Assembly (NCBI GenBank): GCA_963720675.1
Contig: CAVRGH010000003.1
Span: 1 to 64,000, forward strand
From: JALHSW01 sp963720675
Lineage (GTDB): Bacteria; Actinomycetota; Acidimicrobiia; IMCC26256; PALSA-555
Length of the DNA stretch: 64,000 nucleotides
Reading direction: 5' to 3'
Of this stretch, positions 52,995 to 62,785 are shown piece after piece (the stretch's first letter is position 1; each line of letters opens with the position of its first letter). Below the pieces are notes generated by a model, which did not search any database, was not told where the DNA came from, and worked only from the letters and a program-made list of their open reading frames with translations. Position numbers and translations under genes: made by a program.

Positions 52995-53636
52995 TCAGGG
53001 CGCGGCGAGCGGGTCGTCGCTCGAGTGCCCGCTGCTGCCCTCGCCGGTCACCAGCACCTTCACGGTGCGCAGCACGATCGAGGCGTCGGCGCGCAGCGAC
53101 GGACGCGCCACGTACTCGAGGTCGAGCTCGATGCGGGCGTCCCAGTCGAGGGCGTTGCGCCCACACACCTGCGCGAGCCCCGTCAGCCCCGGGCGCACCC
53201 CGAGCCGACGGCGTTGCTCGGGGGTATAGCGGGCGACCTGGTAGGCCAGCGTCGGTCGTGGCCCGACGATGCTCATGTCGGCCCGGATCACGTTGAGCAG
53301 CTGCGGGAGCTCGTCGAGGGAGCACCGGCGCAGGACGCGCCCGACGGCGGTGATGCGTTCGGGGTCGGGGATCATCGGGTTCGCGGCGCCGTGCACCATG
53401 CTGCGGAACTTGTAGACCGTGAACGGGGCACCGCCGCGGCCGATGCGCTCCTGGCGGAAGAGCACCGGCCCGCGCGACGTGGCCTTCACCGCGACCGCGC
53501 AGATCGTGCCCAGCACGAGGGCAGGGATCGCGGCGACGAGGAGCACGACGAGATCGAACGCGCGCTTCCCGCGATACGTCGCGGCCACCGGGACCGAGAC
53601 GACCGGTGGCGGAGGGGTCGGCGCGTCGCTCGTCAC
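52995..53636 (-). CDS. Initiating sugar-phosphate transferase (bacterial sugar transferase, PglC/WcaJ C-terminal type)
   Basis: A 213-residue membrane-associated transferase. KRAFDLVVLLVAAIPALVLG (about 24-43) is the reentrant membrane helix, FRQERIGRGGAPFTVYKFRSM follows, and CSLDELPQLLNVIRADMSIVGPRP (about 103-126) carries the catalytic Asp-Glu and PRP motifs. It moves a sugar-1-phosphate from a nucleotide sugar to undecaprenyl phosphate, the first step of the polymer. The size matches the short PglC-like class. GTG start at 53636. Confidence 0.9.
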   Translation of the reverse strand: MTSDAPTPPPPVVSVPVAATYRGKRAFDLVVLLVAAIPALVLGTICAVAVKATSRGPVLFRQERIGRGGAPFTVYKFRSMVHGAANPMIPDPERITAVGRVLRRCSLDELPQLLNVIRADMSIVGPRPTLAYQVARYTPEQRRRLGVRPGLTGLAQVCGRNALDWDARIELDLEYVARPSLRADASIVLRTVKVLVTGEGSSGHSSDDPLAAP

Positions 53637-53645
53637 GGCTCAATC

Positions 53646-54630
53646 TTGACCTCCTTTTGGTACGGTCCGAGCATTCCTGACGCGGCACCGCTCCCGGACC
53701 CGGCACGGGTCGTCTTCATCGCCGGGGCCGGTCGGTCCGGCACGACGCTGCTCGAACGCATGCTGCGTCCGCTCGAGGACACCGTCACGATCGGTGAGCT
53801 GTTCTGGTTGTGGCGCCCGGCCTGGCCCACGATGTTGTGTGAGTGCGGCGTGCAGCACGGCGCGTGTCCCTTCTGGCGCGCCGTGCTCGACCGACGCCTT
53901 CGGTGACGACGACGCCGCGACCCGAGCCCGCGTCCGCCGTGGCGTGGCGTCCGTGCTCCGGTTCCGGAACGCACCATCGCTCGCCGTCTCCGACCTGTCG
54001 GGCGCGCGCCGGGTCGCGCTCGAGGAGGTGGGTGCTGCGGTCGGCACGGTCTACCGTTCCATCGCACAGGTGAGTGGAAAGCGCACCGTCGTCGACAGCT
54101 CGAAGCTGGCGCTGTTCGCGGTAGCAGCCGAACGGTTCGGTGCAGTGGACCTCCGCGTCGTGCACATGGTCCGGGATCCTCGTGCCGTCGCCTACTCGTG
54201 GACCCGCGCGCACCAGCTCCCGTACTTCCCGGGCCGATCGCTCCCGACGCGCTCGTCCGCGCGCTCGGCGCTCGACTGGATGCTGGCCAACTCCGAGGCG
54301 GCGGTGTTGAAGCACCGGGTGCCTTCCCACGTCGTCGTCCGGTACGAGGACCTCGTCGCCGACCCCCGGGACGAGCTGCGGCGGGTCGTGCGGACGCTCG
54401 ACCTCGTCGAGGATCCGGATGCTCTGTTCGACGACGGCGCGGTCCTGCGCGACGCGCCGGGACACGCGATCGGTGGCAACCCGATGCGGTCGAATCGTGG
54501 TGCGGTGCCGGTTGCCCTCGACGACGAGTGGCGGACCGAGGCGCCGCGGCGGGATCGGGCCCTGGTCGGAGCGCTCACGCTCCCGATGCGGCTGCGGTAC
54601 GGCCGTCCGTCGCGCGTCCCGGCGTCATGA
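53646..54630 (+). pseudogene. Sulfotransferase, frameshifted
   Basis: A PAPS-dependent sulfotransferase in two frames. The first frame has the 5'-phosphosulfate loop FIAGAGRSGTTLLERML and CGVQHGACPFWRAVL. Near 53890 an apparent extra base shifts it, and the second frame continues with DAFGDDDAATRARVRRG, VDSSKLALFAVA and the 3'-phosphate motif LRVVHMVRDPRAVAYSW to the stop at 54630. The start is uncertain (TTG at 53646 is used; no ATG or GTG is available before the loop). It overlaps the next glycosyltransferase by 4 bp. It would add sulfate to a sugar of the surface polymer. Confidence 0.75.
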
Positions 54631-55550
54631 GCGCTGCAGGCGACCCCGAGCACGCGTCGGACACAGTGCTCGGCGTGGTGCTCACGCACAACTCACGCGA
54701 GCTGCTGCACCGTTGCCTGGGTGCACTCGACGCACAGACCGAGTCGCTCGACGCGCTGCTGGTGGTGGACAACGCCAGCATCGAGGACGTCGCCGACCTC
54801 GCGGCGCGTTCGGAGGACGGCCGGGTGCTGCGCCTCCCCGAGAACCTGGGGCCGGCCGGCGGCTACGCGGCCGGGCTCGAGGCGTTCCTGGCATCCGACG
54901 CCGATTGGGCGTGGCTGCTGGACGACGACTGCATCCCGACGCCGACCGCACTCGCAGAGCTACGGCACGCGGCGCGCGCGGTCGACACGCCCCGGGTGCT
55001 GCTGGCAACCACGATCGACCACGAGTCGCGGGAGGTGGTGGTCTCCTACGGCTGGTGGGGTGTGCTGATCCCGCGTGCCGTGGTCGAGGCGGTCGGCGTC
55101 CCGATCGCGGACCTCTTCTACTGGGTCGAGGACACCGAGTACTTGCAGTGGCGGATCCCGCGTGCCGGATTCGCGGTGGAGCGATGCGCCGAATCGATCG
55201 TCGAGGTGCAGCACTCGCGGCCTGCCGGCGCCGGCAAACCCGCGTGGAAGTACTACTACGAGGCCCGGAACCAGCTGTACTTCCGATGGCGCGTGCAGCT
55301 CCCCAACCCCCGCGCCACCGATCCGAAGGCTCGGCGGCGCGCTCGACGCAAGCGAGCTCGGGAAGGGGCGCGTGCGGTGTCCAAGCTGGCGCTCAAGGCA
55401 GCGTTCCGCGAGCACGACCAGCGCTGGCACAAGCTCGCGATGGTCGGTCGCGGGGCGTGCGACGGTGCGCGCGGGCGCCTGGGCCGAACGGTCCCGGTCG
55501 ACGAGTCGGATCGGCCGCACGAGGCCGACAAGGGCGGGACGTCGTCATGA
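54627..55550 (+). CDS. Glycosyltransferase family 2 (GlfT2/rhamnosyltransferase-like)
   Basis: A 307-residue GT-A-fold glycosyltransferase. VLGVVLTHNSRELLHRCLGAL (about 14-34), VVDNASIEDV, LPENLGPAGGYAAGLE and the DDD motif in WLLDDDCIPTP (about 99-109) are present. FYWVEDTEYLQWRIPRAGF is the acceptor-side ED region typical of rhamnosyl- or galactofuranosyltransferases. The C-terminus is basic. The ATG overlaps the sulfotransferase stop and the end overlaps the next sulfotransferase start, so the three genes are translationally coupled. Confidence 0.88.
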   Translation: MSAAGDPEHASDTVLGVVLTHNSRELLHRCLGALDAQTESLDALLVVDNASIEDVADLAARSEDGRVLRLPENLGPAGGYAAGLEAFLASDADWAWLLDDDCIPTPTALAELRHAARAVDTPRVLLATTIDHESREVVVSYGWWGVLIPRAVVEAVGVPIADLFYWVEDTEYLQWRIPRAGFAVERCAESIVEVQHSRPAGAGKPAWKYYYEARNQLYFRWRVQLPNPRATDPKARRRARRKRAREGARAVSKLALKAAFREHDQRWHKLAMVGRGACDGARGRLGRTVPVDESDRPHEADKGGTSS

Positions 55551-56245
55551 TCCTGTCGCACCGCCACCGCATGATCTTCCTCAAGACGGCGAAGACGGCG
55601 GGGACGAGCATCGAGCTGTCGCTCTGTCGGTGGTGCGGCCCCGACGACGTCGTGACGGCGGTGGAGCCGGCCGACGAGGCGATCCGTCGGTCCCACGGCG
55701 GGGTCGGCCCACAGCACCATGAGCATCCCGTGCGCGTGCGTGACCTGCGGATCACCGACGTCCGCCGGGCCGCAGCACGCCGGGGCTGGCCGCAGCGGCG
55801 CGACTTCTGGAACCACATCACGGCGTCCGAGGTGCGCGAGCGCGTCCCCGCCGAGGTGTGGAACGAGTACCACAAGGTCGCGTTCGTGCGGAACCCATGG
55901 GACCGCGCGATCAGCGCGTAGTCCTGGGAGCGCCACCGGGGACAGACGTCGGCCGACCTCGACACCTGGGTCGAGAGCCGGCGGATGGGACGGAACTGGG
56001 CGGTCTGCAGCATCGACGACGAGGTGGTGCTCGACCAGGTCGGTCGCTACGAGTCCCTCGTCCCCGACGTCACGAGCCTGTGCGAACGCGTCGGGATCGA
56101 GTTCGACGGGTGGCTGCCCACCGCCAAGAGCGGGGTCGCGTACGGATCGTCGGCACTACCGCGAGGTGCTGCTCCGCCGAGGCGGCCGCAGACGATCGCG
56201 CGGAAGTGCGCCCCGGAGATCGAGGCCTTCGGTTACGAGTTCTGA
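55547..56245 (+). pseudogene. Sulfotransferase (HS2ST/Gal3ST-like), interrupted by a stop
   Basis: FLKTAKTAGTSIELSL (about 11-26) and AFVRNPWDRAIS (about 112-123) are the PAPS-binding motifs of the Sulfotransfer_2 type. A TAG at 55919-55921 interrupts the frame right after the second motif. The same frame then continues with SWERHRGQTSADLDTW and MGRNWAVCSIDDEVVLDQVGRYE to a stop at 56245. Near 56140-56210 two compensating shifts seem present: RTDRRHYREVL reads in another frame before TIARKCAPEIEAFGYEF returns to the first. Errors or early decay both fit. The ATG overlaps the previous stop. Confidence 0.72.
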
Positions 56246-56254
56246 GGTTCGCCG

Positions 56255-57107
56255 CTACGCGTGGCCCCAGAGGTCGAAGTCCGGGCCGACGATCTCGCGG
56301 AGCCGGCGGAGGTCGTCGGTGAGCTCCGACCAGATGTACGCCTCGAGGGAGTCGTCGATGTGGTCGTCGTCCTTCGGCGGGTGCACGTCGGTGAGATGCC
56401 GGACGCGCCGTCGGAGCGACTTCGGGATGCGCCGATACCCCGGGATCCGCTGGAGCCGGTCGCGGGCTCGGGCGGCGCTCGGGCGGAGCGGCAGGCGATC
56501 CGCGCTGCGGTAGACCTCTTCGTCGATGTTCTGGGGCATGCGGCCGGCGTCCACGCCGATGAACGAGAAGATCTCGCGCAGCGTCGCCTTTCGGTCGTTC
56601 CGGAGACGCTCCGAGGAGACGACCAGGAGCTGGTCCCTGGGGAAGGTCTCGAGGTACGGAGCGAGCTGGTACGCGTAGCGGCTCGTGTCGAGGTAGTCGG
56701 GGTTCTCGCGCACCGCGCGGCTGATCGGGTGGAGGTCCTCCACACCGCGCCAACCGCGGTGGCGGTACATCGACGCGATGCGATCGATCGGGTTGCGAAC
56801 GACGTACACGAGGCGCACGTCGGGGATCAGCGCGGCGATCTTCGGCGCCGCGCCGGTGCGCTTCGGCGCCTTCGTGTACGAGGTCGACGACTCGCCACGG
56901 GCGATCGCATCGCCGGCGTCGTCGAAGAGGGCCTCGTACCAGTCGTGGTCGTGCGTCGCGTCCTCCTCCGAGCCGACGTCGGGCGCGAAGTAGCTCGGCT
57001 CCTTCGGGTCCATCACGAAGAAGACCTCGGGGTGGCTCGGCGAAATAGGACGAGAGGCTGGTCGTCCCGCTCTTCATCGCACCGATCAGGAGGAAGGTTG
57101 GTAGCAC
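56255..57107 (-). pseudogene. Sulfotransferase (heparan-type Sulfotransfer_1), frameshifted
   Basis: Starting at GTG 57107 the first frame gives FLLIGAMKSGTTSLSSYFAE, the PAPS-binding 5'-phosphosulfate loop. An extra C near 57035 then shifts it, and the main frame continues with FFVMDPKEPSYF, STSYTKAPKR, the 3'-phosphate motif LVYVVRNPIDRIASMYRH and LVVSSERLRNDRKATLREIFSFIGVD to the stop at 56255. Joined, the protein is about 283 residues, normal for this class. It is convergent with the previous sulfotransferase. Confidence 0.78.
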
Positions 57108-57138
57108 GTGAGCGATCCCCGAGTGGAGTGGTCGGTCG

Positions 57139-58331
57139 CTACCGGCGACCGGTGCGCGCGACGTCACGATACAGGCGGACGAACCGGGCGAGAGTCCGGT
57201 CCGGGGTGAACTCGTCGAGGTAGCGCTCGCGCCCGCGCGCCGAGCGCGGCGGCGAGGACCGGGTCCCGGAGCACCCGACCGATGGCGTCCGCGAGCGCGA
57301 CCGCGTCGCCCGCCGGGACCAGGAGCGCCGAACGGTCCGGGTCGACGACCTCCCGGAGCGCCTCCAGGTCGGACGCGACCACCGGCAGGCCGAGCGCCAT
57401 CGCTTCGAGGACGGCGGCCCCGAGGCCCTCGTAGCGCGAGGGGAGCACGAACACATCGGCGGCGGCGAGGAGGTCGCCCACGTCGTCGCGGTGACCGAGC
57501 AGGTGGACCTCGTCGGTCAGTCCGAGCGCGGCCGAGCGGGCGCGGAGCTCCGCCGTCGACTCGCCTTCGGCGCCGGCGACGAACAGCTGCGCGTCGGGGA
57601 ATGCGTCCCGGACGCGCGCCATCGCCTCGACGAGGTGCACCTGACCCTTCTGCCGGTCCTGCCGCCCGACCGTCAGGATCACGGGTGCGTCGCCCACGCC
57701 GAGCGCACGCCGCGCGGCGAGCCGCCGCTCGGGTCCGGGTTCGCCCAGCCGCGCCGGATCCCGGGTCCGGGGGACCACCGTGATCCGCTGGGGACGGATC
57801 CGCAGCCCCTCGATCGCGGCGCGTCGTACCGCCTCGGTGATCGCGTGGAAGTGCGTCGTGAGGTGCCGGGCGGTCAGGCCGTCGACCCACCAGAGCACGC
57901 GGCGCCGCCAGGATGGTGGGTCCGAGTCCCCGAGGAGCGCCTGCTCGTGCGCGGGGTTCACGAGGCTCGAGAGCACCGGGACCCCCGTGCCCCACGCGGC
58001 CAGCCGCCCGGCCTGGTCGGCGGCGTAGAGCGTCGTGTGGAGCACGTCGGGTCGTCGCTCGCGCAGCACCCTCCTGAGGCGCCGGACCGCCGACGGGAGG
58101 TGGTCGACCGCCGAGCACCACGACCTCGATGCCCGCGGCCTGGAGCTCGTCCTCGAGTCCGTCATGATCGCGTCGGAAGCAGACCACGATCGGCTCGATG
58201 TCCGTGGGCCGGAGCGCCAGCGCGAGCTCGGCGACGGATCGCCCGGCGCCTCCGGTCGCGAGCACGCGCGACATCACGAGCAGCACGCGGAGGCGCGGCG
58301 GCTCGGATGCCGGAAACGCTACGGTGCCCAC
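57139..58331 (-). pseudogene. Glycosyltransferase family 4, frameshifted
   Basis: A GT-B-fold glycosyltransferase in three frame segments. The N-terminal piece (58331 to about 58105) has VMSRVLATGGAGRSVAELALAL. The central piece has PVILTVGRQDRQKGQVHLVEAM, LLGHRDDVGDLLAAADVFVLPSRYEGLGAAVLEAMALGLPVV with the conserved E-x7-E region. The C-terminal piece after about 57235 ends YLDEFTPDRTLARFVRLYRDV. Joined length is about 395 residues. GT4 enzymes use nucleotide sugars with retention. It resembles the plus-strand gene at 59467-60627. Confidence 0.8.
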
Positions 58332-58393
58332 GTCGCGATCGAACGGGCGCGCGACACGAGACGACCATGCGACCGGGACCCGATCGGCTGACC

Positions 58394-59470
58394 ATGCGAG
58401 TGCTGCAAGTCGTCACCGACACCGATCGTCGTGGTGCCCAGATCTTCGCCGTCGATCTGCACACTGCGCTCGGCGATCGTGGGCATACCGTCTCCACGGT
58501 AGCCCTGGCCCCGGGATCTACCCGTCCCCCGCTCGAGCTCGAGTGGCTCGGCGCGCGCCGCCGGGGCCCGAAGACCCTCCGACGACTCCACGGGCTGATG
58601 CGTACGGTCGACGTGACCATCGCGCACGGCTCCGCGACCGCGGCCGCGTGTGCGGCATCGTCGATCGGGTCCGGGACACCGTTCGTGTACCGCCAGGTCA
58701 GCGACACGCACTTCTGGGCGTCGACACGTGCGCGGCGGTGGCGAGTTCGCAGGTACCTGGAGCGCGCCGCCCTCGTCGTGGCGCTGTCGGGCTCGGCGCG
58801 CGACGACCTGATCGCGAACCTCGCGCTCGACGCCGAGCACGTCCGCATCGTCCCCAACGGTGTGCCTGCGGCTCGCTACCCGATCCCCGACGCGGCGCGG
58901 CGCCGGGAGGCGCGCACCTCGCTCGAGCTCGGTACCACGCCGACCGCGGTCGTCGTGAGCGCGCTGTACTCGGAGAAGGGTGTGGGCGACGCGATCGAGG
59001 CCATCGCCGAATGCCCCGGTGCCCAGCTGCTGGTCGTGGGCGACGGGCCCCAGCGACCAGCCCTCGAGCGGCTCGCCGACGAGCGGGCGGCCGGGCGCGT
59101 GCGGTTCTTCGGCTCGCTCGCATCCCTCGACGACGTGTACGCGGCCGCCGACGTGGCCCTGTTCCCCAGTCGCGGCGGGGACAGCATGCCGGCCGCCCTC
59201 ATCGAGGCAGGTCTGAGCGGCCTTCCCGCGGTCACCACTTCGGTGGGCGCGTCGGCCGAGGTCGTCGTCGACGGCGTGACCGGCACGGTCGTGGATCCGG
59301 GCGACGTGCCGGCGCTCACCCACGCGACGCGAGCGGTGTTCGACGGCCAGGTCGACGTCGACGCCTACGGCGACGCGGCCCGCACCCGCTGCCTCGAGCA
59401 CTTCGAGATCGGAGTGGTCGGTGCGCAATGGGAAGCCGTGCTCCGAGAGGCGATCGAGCGACGTCGATGA
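58394..59470 (+). CDS. Glycosyltransferase family 4
   Basis: A 358-residue GT-B glycosyltransferase. MRVLQVVTDTDRRGAQIFAVDLHTAL opens the protein, VRIVPNGVPAARYP lies at about 154, TAVVVSALYSEKGVGDAIEAI at about 183, and ADVALFPSRGGDSMPAALIEAGLSGLPAVTT carries the donor-binding region. The ATG at 58394 is preferred over one 9 codons upstream because the conserved N-terminus starts there. It is divergent from the previous GT4 gene and overlaps the next by 4 bp. Confidence 0.88.
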   Translation: MRVLQVVTDTDRRGAQIFAVDLHTALGDRGHTVSTVALAPGSTRPPLELEWLGARRRGPKTLRRLHGLMRTVDVTIAHGSATAAACAASSIGSGTPFVYRQVSDTHFWASTRARRWRVRRYLERAALVVALSGSARDDLIANLALDAEHVRIVPNGVPAARYPIPDAARRREARTSLELGTTPTAVVVSALYSEKGVGDAIEAIAECPGAQLLVVGDGPQRPALERLADERAAGRVRFFGSLASLDDVYAAADVALFPSRGGDSMPAALIEAGLSGLPAVTTSVGASAEVVVDGVTGTVVDPGDVPALTHATRAVFDGQVDVDAYGDAARTRCLEHFEIGVVGAQWEAVLREAIERRR

Positions 59471-60627
59471 AGGTGCTCGTCGTGATGCAATCGCTCGGAC
59501 GCGGCGGCGGAATCGTTCGCTCGCTGCTCGAGATGTTGCCCCGGATCCACGGGCACGGGATCGAGAGTCGTGTCGTGGTGTTCGGGCAGACCGAAATCAG
59601 CGCCGACGACGAGTATCGGGCGGCCGGCATCCCGGTCGACACGATCGCCGACGACTCGCTGCCCGCGCGGGTCCGGGCGTTGCGACGGGTGGTCATCGAC
59701 CAGTCGATCGACGTCGTCCACAGCTCCACGTTCGACGCCCACCTGTCCGCGCGGCTGGCCGCCCGCTTCGCTCGCGTCCCCGAGATCACCAGCCTCGTCA
59801 GCCGTGCCGATCCCGTGGTCGAGCGGCGCGGGCTGCCGACCCGCCGCAAGATGATCCTCGCCGTCGACCGATGGACGGCCCGACACCTGACCGATCGATT
59901 CCACGCGGTGTCGCAGTTCGCCGCGGACTCGTGGGTCCAGGAGGTAGGGATCGACCCGGCGCGGGTGACGGTCGTCGAGCGTGGCCGCGACCCGGCGCAC
60001 TTCCGCCGGGGTGACGACGCCCGACGGCGGGAGGTGCGCACCGGCCTCGGCCTCGCGCCCGACGCGCAGATCGTGCTCACCGTGGGTCGACAGGCGCACA
60101 GCAAGCGCCAAACCGATCTCGTCGACGCGTTCGCGCTCCTCGCGGCGGGCCACCCCAAGGCAGTGCTGCTCGTTGCCGGCGCAGAGCGGGCGGCCCACGA
60201 CGACCTCCTTGCCCATCGGGCCGCGAGCGGCGCGGCCGACCGGATCCACCTCCTCGGGCACCGGCGGGACGTTCCCGCGCTCCTCGCCGCCGCCGACCTC
60301 TTCGCCTTCCCGTCGGACTATGAAGGGTTCGGCGGCGCGGCGATCGAGGCGATGGCGGCCGAGGTTCCCGCGGTGGTAGCGGACATCCCTCCGATGCACG
60401 AGCTGTTCGTCGACGGTGAGAACGGCCTGATCGTCGACTGCCGCGACCACATCGCGTTCGCCGCCGCGCTCGGCCGGGTGCTCGACGATCCCGAGCTCGC
60501 TCGCTCCCTGACGGAACGGGCGCACGCAGCGTTCCTCGCCCGCTTCACGATCGAGCGGTGCGCGGCGCGCATGGCTGAGCTGTACCGGTCGGTCGCGGCC
60601 GGTGAGACGGCCGTACCGATCCGCTGA
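59467..60627 (+). CDS. Glycosyltransferase family 4
   Basis: A 386-residue GT-B glycosyltransferase. MKVLVVMQSLGRGGGIVRSLLEM, VLTVGRQAHSKRQTDLVDAFALL (about 199-221), HLLGHRRDVPALLAAADLFAFPSDYEGFGGAAIEAMAAEVPAVVADI (about 262-306) and HELFVDGENGLIVD are the acceptor and donor motifs. The ATG overlaps the previous stop (ATGA). The sequence is clearly similar to the broken GT4 at 57139-58331, so the two probably arose by duplication. Confidence 0.9.
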   Translation: MKVLVVMQSLGRGGGIVRSLLEMLPRIHGHGIESRVVVFGQTEISADDEYRAAGIPVDTIADDSLPARVRALRRVVIDQSIDVVHSSTFDAHLSARLAARFARVPEITSLVSRADPVVERRGLPTRRKMILAVDRWTARHLTDRFHAVSQFAADSWVQEVGIDPARVTVVERGRDPAHFRRGDDARRREVRTGLGLAPDAQIVLTVGRQAHSKRQTDLVDAFALLAAGHPKAVLLVAGAERAAHDDLLAHRAASGAADRIHLLGHRRDVPALLAAADLFAFPSDYEGFGGAAIEAMAAEVPAVVADIPPMHELFVDGENGLIVDCRDHIAFAAALGRVLDDPELARSLTERAHAAFLARFTIERCAARMAELYRSVAAGETAVPIR

Positions 60628-60638
60628 CGCGACCGTCG

Positions 60639-61813
60639 CTAGGACGTCGACCAGGTCGCGTCGACGTACACGGGGCCGAGCCGCACCACACCCCGCGGGC
60701 TCTCCGTGAGCGTCGGACCACCGACGTCGAAGTGCGCGATCGGACCCCAGGGCAGGAGCGGACGGTTCGCCCGGGCCGAGCCCACCGAACACCAGACGTA
60801 GTAGCGACCCCGCGGGACCGGGAGCGCGGCCAGGTTGCAGTGCACCTCGTTCCCGCCCTGCCGCAGCGTGCAACGGTGCGAGACGAGCACGATCGGTGTG
60901 CCGGGTCCCTCGGTGACGCCGAAGTGCACGTCGACGTCGGCATCGGCCGGAGCGGTGACCTGCAGGCGGACGTCGAGTGGGGCCGCGGTGCGCGGGGGCG
61001 CGTCGCCGGGGGAGGTCACCGTGACCCCGTCGACCTGGAGCACGCCGCTGACGGGGGCGAGCTCGGTCTGCTCCTCGACCGCGCGCCGGTAGGACGCGAG
61101 CACGTCGCGGACCGGTCCGTCGCTCATCATCGCGCCGTGGTGCAGCCAGATCGCTCGTGAGCACGTCGCTTCGACGGTCGGCAGATCGTGCGAGACGTAG
61201 ATGATCGTCGTGCCCTGCGCGTGCACTTCACCCATGCGGTCGAGGCAGCGCTGCTGGAAGCTCGCGTCACCGACCGACAGCACCTCGTCGACGAGCAGGA
61301 TCGCGGGTTCGAGGAACGCGGCGACCGAGAAGCCGAGTCGCGTGCGCATGCCACTCGAGTAGAACTTCACCTGCCGTTCGACGGCGTCCTCGAGGCCGGC
61401 GAACTCGATGATCCGGTCGAAGCGTTCGGCGACCTCGCGGCGCTTGAGCCCGAGCAGGCTGCCGTAGAGGAAGACGTTCTCCTCACCCGAGAGCTCGGGG
61501 TGCAGTCCTGACGACACCTCGATGAGCGCGCCGATGCGCCCGGTGGTCTCGATCGAGCCGGCGTACGGGTACATCACGCGGTTCAGGATCTTGAGGAGCG
61601 TCGACTTCCCGGATCCGTTCGCGCCGACGAGCCCGACCGCCTCGCCGGGCTCGACCTCGAAGCTGATGTCGCGGAGCGCCCACAGCCAGCCGGGGCGCAC
61701 GCCGCGCATGCGGTCGGGAACGCGCGCACGTAGTGCGCGAGTCGTTTGTGCTTCTGATCGGGTCGGAAGCGCTTCCAGAGCTGGCGGGCCGCCAGCTCGC
61801 CCTCACGCGACAT
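60639..61813 (-). pseudogene. ABC transporter ATP-binding protein Wzt-like, frameshifted near the N-terminus
   Basis: The ATPase of a polysaccharide ABC-2 exporter. The ATG at 61813 starts QLWKRFRPDQKHKRLAHYV. Near 61725 the reading moves to the frame carrying LWALRDISFEVEPGEAVGLVGANGSGKST, the signature SSGMRTRLGFSVAAFLEPAILLVDEVLSVGD and H-loop YVSHD. A C-terminal domain of about 140 residues resembles the Wzt carbohydrate-binding beta-sandwich that selects the capped polymer. The start overlaps the Wzm gene by 11 bp. One indel in a GC repeat would restore it. Confidence 0.85.
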
Positions 61814-62657
61814 CGGCGATGCCGGTCTCGAGCCGCTTGAACAGCCAGTAACCGAACACCAGGGCGATCGTTGCGCCGAGTGCGCCGAGCCCCAGGAGGG
61901 GCCAGTCGGGCTGCTGGTCGAGGAGGACGGTGCGCCGGAGCCCGTCGATCACCGGTGCCAACGGGTTCAGGAAGCAGTAGATCGGCTGCAGGTTGCTCGG
62001 GATCTCGTCGAGTGAGTACGCAACGGGGGTGGCGAAGAGGCCGAGCTGCAGCGCGATCGCGAGCGCGTGCTTGAGGTCACGCACGTAGACCGTCGAGGAG
62101 GCGAGCGCGAACGTCACGCCCATCGTGTACATCAGCAGGACGATCAGCAGGACGGGCACCCAGATCGCCGTTGCCGAAGGCGGGTAGCCGGTGATCGCGA
62201 AGAGCGCGAACAGCGCAATGGTCGCGATCGCCGTGTCGACCGCGGCGACCGCCGCGCTCGCGAGCGGGAACACCTCGCGAGGGCAGTACACCTTGTTGAT
62301 GATGCTGAGGTTCGAGCTGAGACTCGTCGAGCCGCTGCCGACGGTGCTCGAGAAGAACGTCCACGGGAGCAGCCCGAGGTAGGCGAACAGGGGGTAGGGG
62401 ATGTCGCCGGTGTTGATCTTCGCCACGTTCTTGAAGAACACGGTGAAGACCACCATGAACACGAGGGGCAGGATCACGGCCCAGGCGAAGCCCAGGGACG
62501 CCTGCTTGTACCGGGACCGCAGGTCGCGCTCCGCGAGGGTGCGCACCAGCTCGCGGGACCGCCACAGCTCTCGGAGCGCCGTGCGGAGCGACAGGACCCG
62601 TCGGTACCGAAGCTCGGGCGGTGGTTCGACGGGCAGGCTCGTGATGTCGAGGTTCAT
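61803..62657 (-). CDS. ABC-2 type polysaccharide export permease (Wzm-like)
   Basis: A 284-residue permease with six predicted helices. LVRTLAERDLRSRYKQASLGFAWAVILPL (about 38-66) is the conserved amphipathic N-terminal region of Wzm/TagG permeases. WTFFSSTVGSGSTSLSSNLSIINKVYCPREVFPL and the C-terminal LFATPVAYSLDEIPSN and FLNPLAPVIDGLR are also typical. With the adjacent ATPase it exports the lipid-linked polymer across the membrane. The ATG at 62657 follows a GGGGGA stretch on the minus strand. Confidence 0.92.
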   Translation of the reverse strand: MNLDITSLPVEPPPELRYRRVLSLRTALRELWRSRELVRTLAERDLRSRYKQASLGFAWAVILPLVFMVVFTVFFKNVAKINTGDIPYPLFAYLGLLPWTFFSSTVGSGSTSLSSNLSIINKVYCPREVFPLASAAVAAVDTAIATIALFALFAITGYPPSATAIWVPVLLIVLLMYTMGVTFALASSTVYVRDLKHALAIALQLGLFATPVAYSLDEIPSNLQPIYCFLNPLAPVIDGLRRTVLLDQQPDWPLLGLGALGATIALVFGYWLFKRLETGIADVA

Positions 62658-62785
62658 GCGGGGGGATCTCCGCGGCCCGCGTCGACGCTTGCCGAGCTTC
62701 GGGTCGAGCGGTCAGTGTAGGCAACGAGGCGGGCGTCGCCGCATCGACCCGCTCACTCCTCCGATCCGCTGGGAGCTCGCCCGCC

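Noticed and set aside
53646..53680. TTGACC as the -35 of a promoter for the sulfotransferase
   Set aside because: No convincing -10 lies 16-18 nt downstream, and the conserved protein begins only about 60 nt later.
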